Shown piece by piece: positions 8,787 through 16,866 of a DNA stretch of 64,000 bases. A program made the translations under genes and the position numbers. The stretch is taken from positions 1 through 64,000 of the forward strand of contig NZ_JARZFX010000008.1 in assembly GCF_036026595.1 (NCBI RefSeq). The letters run 5' to 3'. This DNA comes from Virgibacillus_P tibetensis (GTDB lineage Bacteria; Bacillota; Bacilli; Bacillales; Amphibacillaceae). The notes below the pieces were generated by a model. The model worked only from the letters and a program-made list of their open reading frames with translations, ran no database searches and had not been told where the DNA came from. How positions within the stretch are numbered: position 1 is the first letter of the stretch; every line of letters starts with the position of its first letter.

Positions 8787-9248
8787 GTGCAATTTGAGGG
8801 AATTAATTTTGAGAAACATCAAAACGAAGTAGTCAAATTTCGTAAAGACTCATTTAGAGTTAGCTTTGGAAATACCTCGAATTTTGAGAAAGAAGAGTAT
8901 CTAAGTTGGTTAAAAGAGAAAACAAACGATTTTCCTGAGGGCTTTATTTTAGTTAAAGAAGGTGGAGAATATATTGGACAACTTGAATTATCCATTCGAG
9001 AATATGAAGGTAGGAACATCGGATATGTTCATTTATATTATTTAATACCTGAAATACGAGGAAAGGGTAAAGGAGCAAAATTACACAATTATGCAAGAGA
9101 TTTTTTTAAGAAGAATAAAGTCGGTGAGTACCACCTAAGAGTATCACCAAATAATACCTCTGCAATTTCGTTTTATCAAAAAAACGGAATGGAAGAGATA
9201 GGTTCAGAAGTTGAAGGCAAGGTTATAAGATTGAAGGGGTATTTATAA
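8787..9248 (+). CDS. GNAT family N-acetyltransferase
   Basis: A 153-residue acetyl-CoA dependent acyltransferase. The acetyl-CoA pyrophosphate loop (motif A) is RGKGKGAKLHNYA near residues 90-102, preceded by beta4 YLIPEIRG, and motif B is SPNNTSAISFYQKNGM near 125-140. GTG start 8787 with AAGGGGTGA upstream. A stand-alone gene between two repeat elements. Substrate not predictable. Confidence 0.85.
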   Translation: MQFEGINFEKHQNEVVKFRKDSFRVSFGNTSNFEKEEYLSWLKEKTNDFPEGFILVKEGGEYIGQLELSIREYEGRNIGYVHLYYLIPEIRGKGKGAKLHNYARDFFKKNKVGEYHLRVSPNNTSAISFYQKNGMEEIGSEVEGKVIRLKGYL

Positions 9249-9249
9249 C

Positions 9250-9332
9250 ACTTGTTGCGCTAACTGGTGTTTTACTTAAATAGCGATTACTTGTACTGTT
9301 GTTGATTTAACAGGCGGGTTTGCTAAAGAAGA
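9250..9332 (+). repeat. Cassette-type element
   Basis: Starts two bases after the GNAT stop codon: CTTGTTGCGCTAACTGGTG at the left, TTAACAGGCGGGTTTGCTAAAG at the right. Same orientation as the GNAT gene. Confidence 0.7.
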
Positions 9333-9419
9333 GTTTGGACAGTGGAAAGAGTAGGGGGAAGTAACGCGGCAGTTTACTTGACTGAGATTTAGATCAGAAA
9401 AATAACTGAAAGGTGGGGA

Positions 9420-10025
9420 ATGAAAATAAAAAAGATACTTGCGATACTTCTATTAGTCTTACTTGTATTTGCTTTAGGCGCTTGTAATAACGATTCTAAC
9501 TCAAACACTATTTCTAGTGCTGAATTAACAGCGAGAGAAAACGCCATACTTTCAACTACTTCAGATAAATCATTTGTATTTGATTTCAATATAGACAGTG
9601 AATACAAAGAAATTTCTGTATGGATTGAGAAATATGAATTAGGTAAATTGGTTGATGATAAATTAAGTCATGTAACAACGGAGGTAGAGCAAGGTGGCTC
9701 GATTATTTTTGCAACCTCAAAAAATGATAATGAAAAGAAAAATACCATTAATATTGGAATTGATAGTAACGGCGGCACGGCTTCAATAAGTGGTTTTGAT
9801 ACAAATTCCAATGGCATAGAAAAAATGTCGAGTGTATGGGGTAATTTTCAAGGAAAGAAAACCTTGAACGAAGGCGAAGTAGTATTAGCAAATATTAGTT
9901 ATTCTAATGATGAAAATGGCATGAGTTCGCTTACGGCGGATTATTATGATGATGTTGAGAGTCATATGAATGAGTTAAAGGAATATGACGTTGCTTATCT
10001 ACTAAAAGCTGAATTTTTTAAGTAA
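9420..10025 (+). CDS. Lipoprotein, unknown
   Basis: A 201-residue lipoprotein precursor. The type II signal peptide has basic KIKK, a hydrophobic core and lipobox FALGAC with the lipid-modified Cys about residue 21, followed by an Asn/Ser-rich linker. The mature domain (45-201) begins FVFDFNIDSEYKEISVWIEKY and looks like a beta-sandwich. ATG 9420 with GGTGGGG upstream. Anchored on the outer face of the membrane; role unknown. Followed by a repeat element. Confidence 0.72.
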   Translation: MKIKKILAILLLVLLVFALGACNNDSNSNTISSAELTARENAILSTTSDKSFVFDFNIDSEYKEISVWIEKYELGKLVDDKLSHVTTEVEQGGSIIFATSKNDNEKKNTINIGIDSNGGTASISGFDTNSNGIEKMSSVWGNFQGKKTLNEGEVVLANISYSNDENGMSSLTADYYDDVESHMNELKEYDVAYLLKAEFFK

Positions 10026-10039
10026 GTGCCCGTGTAAAA

Positions 10040-10175
10040 ACATTAAGCTAACTGGTGCGATCCTTCAAGTGAAGCCGAAAAATAGATGTAGTTTCAAAAA
10101 ACTAAAGCGAATTTTTGGCTTCAACTTTCTGGTGCAAGAATTAAACAGGGCGATTATCGAAACGGTCGTCTTTAA
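10040..10175 (+). repeat. Cassette-type element, extended
   Basis: ATTAAGCTAACTGGTGCGA starts about 15 bases after the lipoprotein stop; a central hairpin GAAGCCGAAAAAT / ATTTTTGGCTTC follows; then a second CTGGTGC near 10130 and GGGCGATTATCGAAACGGTCGTC. It may be two overlapping copies. Confidence 0.6.
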
Positions 10176-10256
10176 CCTTTAAACAGTGTTTTTTTAATAT
10201 TAAGCTAGTATTTATCATGCAGTAATTTTAATAAGAGGTAGCTTGGGGGGATTAGT

Positions 10257-11096
10257 ATGTGGAAACAGTACCTTATTGAGACAAGTAGAGGAATCTTTGA
10301 ATACTTCCAAAAAGGAAATGGAAATCCTCTATGTGTAACACACTTGTATAGCGAATTTAATACTAAAGGAAATACATTTGCATTGCCATTTACTGAGAAC
10401 TATTCAGTTTACTTAATAAATTTAAAGGGTTGTGGTGAATCTGATAAAGCTGAGCAGGACTCAGAATATAGTATGTCTGAAACAGTGAAAGATTTAGAAG
10501 CAATTAGAGATGCCTTAGAAATTCAAAAATGGGGATTTGCTGGGCATTCAACAGGCGGAATGCTTGCGTTAAAATATACAACAATGGCAGAGGAAAGTTT
10601 GACTAAAATTGTTGCAGGTGGTCTATGTGCATCAGCAGAGTACATGTATCATCCGGGGAGTATTTATTGCAAAGATAATCCGAATAATGCCCGTATTAAA
10701 GAAATTATAAACTTACTCGATTCATCCGAAACCCCGATAGAGGAAAGAAGAGCACTAAATAAAGAATGGATGTTGATGTCAATCTTTAACCCTAATCAAT
10801 ATGAGGAAATAATGAACCGACCGAACAGTGGAAAAGTTGTCAGTCCACGTTTAAATTACTTTTCATACAAAGAGTTAAAAACCTATGATTTAAGAAAAAT
10901 ATTGTCAAACGTTTCCATTCCGGCTTTTATCTACTGTGGACGATATGATGCACAATGTCCCCACGAATTTTCAAAAGAAGCAGCAGATTTAATGCCAAAT
11001 GCGACAATGACAACGTTTGAACTAAGCAATCATAACCCATTTGTAGAAGAGGAGGAGGAATTTAAAAAATTTGTTAATAGCACTGTAGACTATTAG
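10257..11096 (+). CDS. Alpha/beta hydrolase
   Basis: A 279-residue alpha/beta-hydrolase-fold enzyme, probably cytoplasmic. The nucleophile elbow is GHSTGG (Ser near residue 99), the oxyanion region is NLKGCGESD near 60, the acid is Asp in CGRYDAQCP near 228, and the His is in SNHNPF near 260. The layout resembles proline iminopeptidases and related esterases. ATG 10257 with GGGGGGA upstream. A repeat element follows. Substrate unknown. Confidence 0.82.
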   Translation: MWKQYLIETSRGIFEYFQKGNGNPLCVTHLYSEFNTKGNTFALPFTENYSVYLINLKGCGESDKAEQDSEYSMSETVKDLEAIRDALEIQKWGFAGHSTGGMLALKYTTMAEESLTKIVAGGLCASAEYMYHPGSIYCKDNPNNARIKEIINLLDSSETPIEERRALNKEWMLMSIFNPNQYEEIMNRPNSGKVVSPRLNYFSYKELKTYDLRKILSNVSIPAFIYCGRYDAQCPHEFSKEAADLMPNATMTTFELSNHNPFVEEEEEFKKFVNSTVDY

Positions 11097-11115
11097 GTTA
11101 TATACTTAAAGATTA

Positions 11116-11195
11116 TTTGTTTTTACACAACTGCTTTAGCACAATAAGGAGATCGCCTACACACGGTGGTCTTTCTTCGGGTAACGGGGCATGCA
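11116..11195 (+). repeat. Cassette-type element, divergent
   Basis: Follows the hydrolase stop by about 20 bases: TTGTTTTTACACAACTGC then TTTAGCACAATAAGG, a central hairpin GATCGCC/GGTGGTC and GGGTAACGGGGC. Weaker match than most copies. Bases 11200-11395 contain nothing that I can call. Confidence 0.45.
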
Positions 11196-11395
11196 GAAAA
11201 TATTTTCATTTGATTCTGATATCTTTTTGCTTTCTAAACATCGCACGATACTAGCGCAAGAATAAACGAAGACTCCTCGAATATGTAAAAGAACCTTATA
11301 ATAGAATGTAGTCAGTGAGTTACTATTAACTGTTGTTAGCAGAAGGTCAGAAATGAATTTGAAGAGGGATGGTGGTTTTCTCTCTGCCTTCCTAT

Positions 11396-11971
11396 TTATT
11401 CTCCTGGATACACAGAAAATTTCCTGAGTTCCCTGACTACGCGAGAGATCGGCAAACCTGCGACACTGTAGTAATCCCCGATAATTTTCTTTACGAACAT
11501 GGCCCCAATACTTTGAATCCCGTAAGCACCTGCCTTGTCGTATGGATCATCCGTGGAAATATACCAGTCAATTTCATCTTCAGTTAGTGGCCAAAATTCT
11601 ACCTTTGTTCGTTCCGCAAATACAACTTCATCATCGTGTGAACGAATCATGACACCAGTAAATACCTCGTGAACATCACCGCTTAACGCAGAAATCATTT
11701 GAGCAGCCTCCTCCTTATTGGTAGGCTTTTCAAAGATTACTCGGTTGTAGGAAACAACCGTATCAGCAGAGACAATCACTTCATCCTTATGCTTTATCGG
11801 AACATTACGACCTTTTAATGATGCTAATTGTTTTACCTTCTCAAGCGGGTCATCTGTCCTGATTTGTGATTCATCTATATTTTGGCTTCGGAGAGTAAAA
11901 GGTATCTTCACTTGGTTTAATAACTCCTGCCTTCTTGGTGAAGCAGATGCCAGGATAAGCTTTTTTGTCAT
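11396..11971 (-). CDS. maf: Maf-family nucleotide pyrophosphatase
   Basis: A 191-residue Maf/YhdE protein that hydrolyses (modified) dTTP/UTP-type nucleotides to monophosphates. The family start LILASASPRRQELL lies at residues 4-17, SADTVV near 68 supplies the catalytic Asp, and the C-terminal IGDYYSVAGLPI is the typical closing motif. ATG 11971 is preceded by AAGGAGGA. Usually beside mreB or radC in Bacillus; here it is isolated, which suggests an additional copy or a moved gene. Confidence 0.88.
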   Translation of the reverse strand: MTKKLILASASPRRQELLNQVKIPFTLRSQNIDESQIRTDDPLEKVKQLASLKGRNVPIKHKDEVIVSADTVVSYNRVIFEKPTNKEEAAQMISALSGDVHEVFTGVMIRSHDDEVVFAERTKVEFWPLTEDEIDWYISTDDPYDKAGAYGIQSIGAMFVKKIIGDYYSVAGLPISRVVRELRKFSVYPGE

Positions 11972-12024
11972 AGTTATTCCTCCTTGCAGGGTAGTCATAT
12001 CTCGTTTAGTTTATCATTAGAGAG

Positions 12025-12185
12025 AGGTGGGTTAAAGTCGAAGCATTCCATGTCTTAGTCACTCCGACGGTAGTCATGTGGTCACTGGAATACGCACAGT
12101 TACGTAGAACTGGGCAAACCTTTGGTTACAAGCAACTGGGACTACCCTTGAGAGCTAAGAGGGGTCAGAACGGAGTACCAGCCAG
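12025..12185. other. Unexplained, structured-looking non-coding segment
   Basis: More GC-rich than its surroundings and without an open frame. It contains several possible pairings: GGTAGTC (about 12069) with GACTACC (about 12141), hairpin CAGTTACGTAGAACTG, and direct repeats of AACTGGG. It abuts the leader of maf on one side and a decayed phosphoesterase on the other. It could be the 5' non-coding (guide RNA) end of a lost IS110-type element on the minus strand; that is a guess from general appearance. Confidence 0.3.
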
Positions 12186-12186
12186 A

Positions 12187-12551
12187 TTATGATACGTCCT
12201 GTTGCTTGATAATAAATCCTTCCTCATCTATGTCAATAATCCCATAATGAGCATAAGGTTCATTAAAGCAACCAACGGAACCAGAGTTAAAAAATGTTTT
12301 ATTATTACATGTAAATAGATGGTTGCTATGGCCATGGCCCAGAGCAAATCAGTGAAAAGTTATTCAAACCATCTATTCCTATGAAATTTTATGGATGAAG
12401 GCATACCCGTTAAATCAAAAGAATCTTTATTAATATGGACATCGTATAATGACTGATTCATTGGATAATGAATCAAATGTAGGCTTTGTTCATAGATAAT
12501 AGATTCCCCATATTTATTATAAAATCCTGCCCTTAGTAAAAAGACCGCCAT
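12187..12551 (-). pseudogene. Decayed calcineurin-like metallophosphoesterase
   Basis: Two frames on the minus strand together resemble a phosphoesterase C-terminal half. One runs from 12551 to 12360; the other encodes GHGHSNHLF, then FFNSGSVGCFNEP, then YGIIDID, ending in TAA at 12187. GHGH...H and NSGSVG are the terminal metal-ligand and structural motifs of MPP enzymes. The frame changes between the two parts and the N-terminal metal-binding motifs are absent. So it is frameshifted and truncated. Confidence 0.65.
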
Positions 12552-12596
12552 AATGACGTTCTTATTGTTGTGTTAAAGTGGAGCAAGGAGATAATA

Positions 12597-12626
12597 AAAA
12601 CAGGCAAATTTTAATTTACCTGTTTT
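12597..12626. terminator. Bidirectional terminator hairpin
   Basis: A near-perfect stem AAAACAGGCAAATT / AATTTACCTGTTTT with A- and T-runs at the two ends. It lies between the phosphoesterase remnant and another short remnant. Confidence 0.75.
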
Positions 12627-12637
12627 GCGAAAATCAC

Positions 12638-12718
12638 CTAATTCTCTTTGGTAAAATCAATGATACGTATATAATTACCTGAATTGTCTTTATAGATTGC
12701 ATAACGACCTGGCGGTGG
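12638..12718 (-). pseudogene. Short C-terminal gene remnant, unknown
   Basis: On the minus strand an open end reads FPPPGRYAIYKDNSGNYIR, then IIDFTKEN and TAG, which looks like a genuine protein C-terminus. Only about 26 codons remain before homology-like sequence stops, and no start is present. Confidence 0.35.
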
Positions 12719-12787
12719 AAAGAGATATGGTAGCAGTCCTAGATGGAAGATAAAGAGTTTTATAAAAAACAAGCATTATCAGCCTAT

Positions 12788-12820
12788 AGAGCATTTCTTT
12801 ATATGAGGAATGCTTTTTTT
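12788..12820 (+). terminator. Intrinsic terminator
   Basis: Stem AGCATT/AATGCT with a 13-base loop followed by seven T. No intact gene precedes it, so it probably belongs to a deleted one. Confidence 0.65.
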
Positions 12821-12861
12821 GGCCTAATATAAAGTAATATCTCAATAAAAATATAATATAG

Positions 12862-12881
12862 ATCAATAAATATTTATTGAT
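12862..12881. promoter_or_regulatory. 20 bp perfect palindrome, candidate operator
   Basis: ATCAATAAATATTTATTGAT is a perfect palindrome 56 bases before the DUF2975 gene. The second gene of that operon is an XRE-type repressor, so autoregulation through this site is a reasonable inference. Confidence 0.5.
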
Positions 12882-12936
12882 AAACGATAAATTTTATGGT
12901 AACATCAAATTTATAATAAATAAATGAGGTGCTTTT

Positions 12937-13413
12937 ATGAAACGAGGAACAACACTCTTCTTAAAGATAGCTGTTATTTTTATTGGAATTCCAGTTCTTG
13001 CTTTATGTATAGTTGGTTTGCCTTGGTTAGCTAATAATCCAGTAAATCCAGATTATGCCCATATACTATATCCAATTTTAATAGGTATATATGTATCAGT
13101 AATACCGTTCATCATTGCGTTGTATCAGGCTTTTAAACTATTAAGCTATATTGACAAGAATAAAGCTTTCTCGGAGTTGTCTGTTAAATCTCTAAAGAAC
13201 ATCAAATTCTGTGCAATAACAATCAGTGGTCTGTATGTGGTGATTATGCCATTTGTTTATCTCGTAGCAGAGCTAGACGATGCCCCGGGTCTCATCATAG
13301 TTGGAACGGTTCCCGCGTTTGCTTCCATGGTGATCGCAGTTTTTGCTGCTGTTCTTCAAAGGTTATTACAACAAGCGATTGATATAAAATCAGAAAATGA
13401 CTTAATAGTCTGA
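12937..13413 (+). CDS. DUF2975 membrane protein
   Basis: A 158-residue protein with four membrane helices (about residues 9-31, 45-66, 88-110 and 122-145). The length and the pattern of KNIKFCAI before the third helix fit DUF2975. It is followed after one base by a Cro/CI-type HTH gene; DUF2975 plus small XRE regulator is a widespread pair in Firmicutes. ATG 12937 with GAGGTG upstream. The palindrome at 12862 probably controls the pair. Biochemical role unknown. Confidence 0.75.
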   Translation: MKRGTTLFLKIAVIFIGIPVLALCIVGLPWLANNPVNPDYAHILYPILIGIYVSVIPFIIALYQAFKLLSYIDKNKAFSELSVKSLKNIKFCAITISGLYVVIMPFVYLVAELDDAPGLIIVGTVPAFASMVIAVFAAVLQRLLQQAIDIKSENDLIV

Positions 13414-13423
13414 GGTGAAAACA

Positions 13424-13645
13424 ATGGCAATTATAATCAATATTGATGTAATGCTGGCTAAAAGGAAAATGAGCGTAACAGGACTTTCGGATAGGGTTGG
13501 AATAACAATGGCTAATCTTTCTATACTGAAAAATGGAAAGGCAAAAGCGATTCGATTTTCAACATTAGAGGCAATTTGTAAAGCACTAGAATGTCAGCCT
13601 GGAGATATTTTGGAGTACAAAAGTGATATAGAAATTCAAAAGTAA
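13424..13645 (+). CDS. XRE-family (Cro/CI) HTH regulator
   Basis: A 73-residue regulator that is essentially a single HTH domain: VMLAKRKMSVTGLSDRVGIT, then NLSILKNGKAKAIRFSTLE and ALECQPGDILEY, the standard end of this subfamily. ATG 13424 is chosen because GAGGTG lies 7 bases upstream and overlaps the stop of the DUF2975 gene. Likely represses its own operon. Confidence 0.85.
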   Translation: MAIIINIDVMLAKRKMSVTGLSDRVGITMANLSILKNGKAKAIRFSTLEAICKALECQPGDILEYKSDIEIQK

Positions 13646-13649
13646 TACA

Positions 13650-13722
13650 ACAACAATTCCTTTGGCTGGTGCAGTATTGTTTTATTAAGTCCAGCCCGAA
13701 TTGTGCAGGTTAGTCGAAGAAA
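13650..13722 (+). repeat. Cassette-type element
   Basis: Begins 4 bases after the XRE stop: ACAATTCCTTTGGCTGGTGC on the left, GAATTGTGCAGGTTAGTCGAAG on the right, with ACAATTC/GAATTGT also able to pair. Plus orientation like the operon before it. Confidence 0.6.
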
Positions 13723-13928
13723 GATGAAAAAGATAACTACGATTATAGTTCAAGTACTAAAACCCAAAAGGGGAGCAATTTGCTTTTTATTCCACTTAAA
13801 TGAAGTATTGCAAATATTATATTTTTGCAAATCTAGCACCCCCCGCATAATATTCTTATTTAACTCTTCTCCCTATACAAAAAAATAGCTATCGTTCGTT
13901 CTCATCTTTAACGCGCGCCCAAATTAAT

Positions 13929-14432
13929 TCAATAAGAATATAGTTTTCTTGAATATCGTAATGATATCTGTTTTTCTCCTGTTTCAATTTCTTTGATTCT
14001 TTTTTCTTTATATAAAAATCCTCTTGCTTCATAAAATGGGATACCTCTATGATTATCTTTTTGTACAGAAACCCATTGTTCAGAAATCCCTTCCCTAATT
14101 TGTTGTTGAGTTAATGATTCAAGTAGCTTTTTTCCTACCCCTTTATATCTAATCTTTTCGTCAACATAAAGTACATATATTTCTCCTGCATTTGAATTCG
14201 TTTTTCCACCACCAATTACCCCGACAATTTCTGAATTAAGGAATCCTATGTAAGAATAAAATCCTGCCTCTATGTCATTTTTAACACGTTCGTTGTTGTA
14301 CCAATACTCTACATTCTTCATTTGATATTCTTCACTTAACATTCCTTCTACGGTTTGTTTCCAGCCTTTTGAGCAAATATTAGCAATAGCTTCTGAATGT
14401 ATTGTTCTAGGTTTTTTGATAACGATATCCAT
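13929..14432 (-). CDS. GNAT family N-acetyltransferase
   Basis: A 167-residue acyltransferase. Motif A is IRYKGVGKKLLESL near residues 92-105, after YVLYVDEK; motif B is KDNHRGIPFYEARGFL near 125-140. The Gly-rich VGVIGGGKTNSNAGEIYVLYV matches beta3-beta4. ATG 14432 with AGAGGTG upstream. Single gene with a repeat element between it and the next minus-strand gene upstream. Confidence 0.85.
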   Translation of the reverse strand: MDIVIKKPRTIHSEAIANICSKGWKQTVEGMLSEEYQMKNVEYWYNNERVKNDIEAGFYSYIGFLNSEIVGVIGGGKTNSNAGEIYVLYVDEKIRYKGVGKKLLESLTQQQIREGISEQWVSVQKDNHRGIPFYEARGFLYKEKRIKEIETGEKQISLRYSRKLYSY

Positions 14433-14465
14433 TTACTCAACACCTCTTTTCAATTTAGATAATCC

Positions 14466-14600
14466 TTTTTTAACTAACACGCCAGGTAGATCAACTGCCT
14501 TTTATTTAACATTAACATAATATTCCTAACGTTATTCAAAAAGGAAAAGACAATCAAATTATGATTGCCTTGTTTAACTCTCGCAGCAGTTTGTTAAGAG
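14466..14600 (-). repeat. Cassette-type element, long form
   Basis: About 135 bp between two minus-strand genes, directly downstream of the Nudix gene. Ends: TTTAACTAACACGCCAGG and TTGTTTAACTCTCGCAGCAG. Its spacer (TTTATTTAACATTAACATAA and a GACAATC...GATTG hairpin) recurs at 39080-39210 and, inverted, at 59955-60092. Confidence 0.8.
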
Positions 14601-14604
14601 ACAA

Positions 14605-15078
14605 TCAAGTTTTTTTAATAAACACTTCTTCAGGACTATCTTTTTCTTCGTTCCAGACGGTGTGGATTTCAAATGTACCTGGTTCGAAAAATAAATCAAA
14701 TCTCATCCTAATATCTTCTTGCATCGGTAAATCTTTTGCTTCTTCAATTTTAACCCAATGTAATTCGCCTTCTGGTGGATTTTCAAATAATTCTCCTGTA
14801 AAATCCTTTGTCCAATAGTTCATCATAATATATCGTTTATTTACTGATGGGTTAACATAATCTGAAATACTTTTAAATACTAAATTTCTTACTTTAAGAC
14901 CAGTTTCTTCTTTAACCTCACGAATGGCTCCATCTACAAAGCTTTCTGGAAAGTCTACTCGTCCACCAGGAGGTATAAATCCTTTAAAATAGTCATGCTG
15001 TCTATCTAATAGTAAAACTTTATCACTATCTTGTATCATAACAACTGTCCAAAATTTATAAGTAATATCTTGTCCCAT
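14605..15078 (-). CDS. Nudix hydrolase (MutT-like)
   Basis: A 157-residue Nudix protein. The Nudix box runs from GGRVDFPESFVDGAIREV to KEETGL, with the REVKEE metal-binding core near residues 53-63. The N-terminal beta strand (WTVVMIQDSDKVLLLDRQ) resembles 8-oxo-dGTP diphosphatases. ATG 15078 has TTGGAGG upstream, preferred over an in-frame start four codons earlier. A house-cleaning nucleotide pyrophosphatase is likely; the substrate is not shown. Confidence 0.85.
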   Translation of the reverse strand: MGQDITYKFWTVVMIQDSDKVLLLDRQHDYFKGFIPPGGRVDFPESFVDGAIREVKEETGLKVRNLVFKSISDYVNPSVNKRYIMMNYWTKDFTGELFENPPEGELHWVKIEEAKDLPMQEDIRMRFDLFFEPGTFEIHTVWNEEKDSPEEVFIKKT

Positions 15079-15096
15079 ACTGACCTCCAATACATG

Positions 15097-15131
15097 TTCT
15101 TATTGAGCTAAACTACCAGTTAATGCAGTAA
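15097..15131 (-). repeat. Cassette-type element, short form
   Basis: TTCTTATTGAGCTAAACTACC followed by AGTTAATGCAG, ending 4 bases from the stop codon of the minus-strand lipoprotein gene. Minus orientation, matching that gene. Confidence 0.5.
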
Positions 15132-15134
15132 AAT

Positions 15135-15890
15135 TTATTTTTTATCTATAACCTCTTTAACCTCTTTTAGTGAACTATCTGAAAGTGAATATATAGTGTA
15201 AGTGTCTTTTGTATTCATAATTCTTCCATTATTTTCTGTAACCCAAAGAAAGTACGATTCTTCAGCTAGACTGAATGTATACTCGGGATAAGCAATATAA
15301 GAAATACCTTGTTCCTTATTTGAATCACTGATTGCTCTACTGAATATATCTATTTCATTTGTTTCTTTTAATTTTATATGTTCCAATTTTGCGTTTGGGT
15401 TAACTTTAACCAAAGGCTTAATGTTTTCTGCAAAAGTGGTAACTACCTCTCGATCAATTGTGCGATTCTTATCATAAAGTTCTATAATAACTGCTTCGTC
15501 TTTTTCTATTATTTTTCTTATTTCATCTATTGTAAAATCTTTTTTTATTTCCTTAGAACCACCTGTAACAATGGTCCTTGCTTCATCATTTCGCAAAAGC
15601 TGTGTTTTATATGTTTCAGGAACTTCGATTTTTTCCGTAGCGATCAAATCGCTAATATGAGCGTCTTGAATAATAAATCTAACTTTGTATTCTTGCTCTG
15701 ACTCCATTCCATAATCGTTAATCTGTACTCGAAAATGCAATTCTCTATCTTCAGGGTTTTGTAGTGAACCAAATTCAACAGAGGAACTTTCAATAACAAG
15801 ACCCTTTAACTTTTCATCCTCTTTTTGACAAGCAGACAAACTGACAAAAAGCATACTAATAAAAATTATGAAAATAAATATATTCCTCAA
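15135..15890 (-). CDS. Lipoprotein, unknown
   Basis: A 251-residue lipoprotein precursor with hydrophobic core IFIFIIFISMLFVSL and lipobox LSAC. I favour TTG 15890, which has AAAGGGTGA about 6 bases upstream; a GTG three codons earlier overlaps that site. The mature part has a beta-rich first half (HFRVQINDYGMESEQEYKVR) and a charged helical second half, with no family that I recognise. A repeat element follows. Bases 15891-16384 contain no supported gene. Confidence 0.65.
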   Translation of the reverse strand: MRNIFIFIIFISMLFVSLSACQKEDEKLKGLVIESSSVEFGSLQNPEDRELHFRVQINDYGMESEQEYKVRFIIQDAHISDLIATEKIEVPETYKTQLLRNDEARTIVTGGSKEIKKDFTIDEIRKIIEKDEAVIIELYDKNRTIDREVVTTFAENIKPLVKVNPNAKLEHIKLKETNEIDIFSRAISDSNKEQGISYIAYPEYTFSLAEESYFLWVTENNGRIMNTKDTYTIYSLSDSSLKEVKEVIDKK

Positions 15891-16384
15891 TTGCTTCACC
15901 CTTTCCAGTGAGGTTTCTCCGTATGCGATTCAAGTAACCATTTAGTTCAGAAACGGAATTTTCACAATCATCTATATTTAGTTTAGCACAAAATAATAAT
16001 TACCTTTGTAACTTTTTAATAAGAGTTAAAATAAAGTAGCGATTAGCAATAATATTAGCAACAATTAGGAAGGGAATTTTTAATATAATCGCAGAAGTGG
16101 ATAATGATCCTTTTATAGTACCTGTATTTTCGGAAATGAAGTACACAGGATAGTACAGAATTAGTTAATCTAATTCCAGCCGATGAAACATAATCCTTGG
16201 CATAGTTTTTACCACTGGGATGAGAAAAAATGTACCAATGAATGACAGACTGCTTACCACTTCAGCCTTCTGGATGTCAAAGCTAAAAATCCATAGTTTT
16301 TAAAAAAATGTTATATTTGTTGTACAAATTTGGTTGATTTTCAACAAGAATATTTTTCAGTAAACGTAACGTGCCATATTAGGG

Positions 16385-16759
16385 AAGAATGGAGAACATT
16401 GAAAAGTCAGTAGAGTTTTATCAATCACTAGGTCTAAGGAAGGCTTGGGAAACATTTCAGGATAAAGAAAAACAGTGGACACTTGTAGGTATTAGGTATC
16501 CACAAGGTAGCAGTTAGTTTTAAAGAATAATCCTAATTTAAAATTCTCCGAAACTGAAATTGTGGTTGAAGATGTTAGGGAGCTTTATGAATCATTAAAG
16601 TCTAATTCTGAAGTTCAATGGATTCGTACTCCATTCCCTAATTCTTTAGGTGGACATGTAGCTGTAATGCAAGCGCCGGATGATAATGTATTTGTGTTAG
16701 TAGGAAAATATAATGGAATGGAAAGTTCAAAATTGACTGTTCCGGACACGACATATTAA
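16385..16759 (+). pseudogene. Decayed duplicate of the VOC gene at 27428
   Basis: From about 16391 the DNA is almost identical to the intact VOC gene at 27428-27787. The start codon and first dozen codons are missing, a 4-base deletion (ACAG lost after GGTAGC, about 16513) breaks the frame, and the original stop is altered so the frame runs 18 codons further. Homology ends close to the position of the original stop. A duplicated, decaying copy, 11 kb from its source. Confidence 0.9.
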
Positions 16760-16866
16760 AAACAAACATAATGGGGCAACCATTTTACAAATAGTGAGCG
16801 TACACATAATGAAAAGGGACAGATCACTTACTTTATAAAGCAAGCAAATCTGACCCTGAAATAGTG

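Noticed and set aside
12187..12551. Intact small minus-strand gene at 12360-12551
   Set aside because: It has no convincing ribosome binding site, and phosphoesterase motifs continue beyond its stop in another frame, so it is part of a broken gene.
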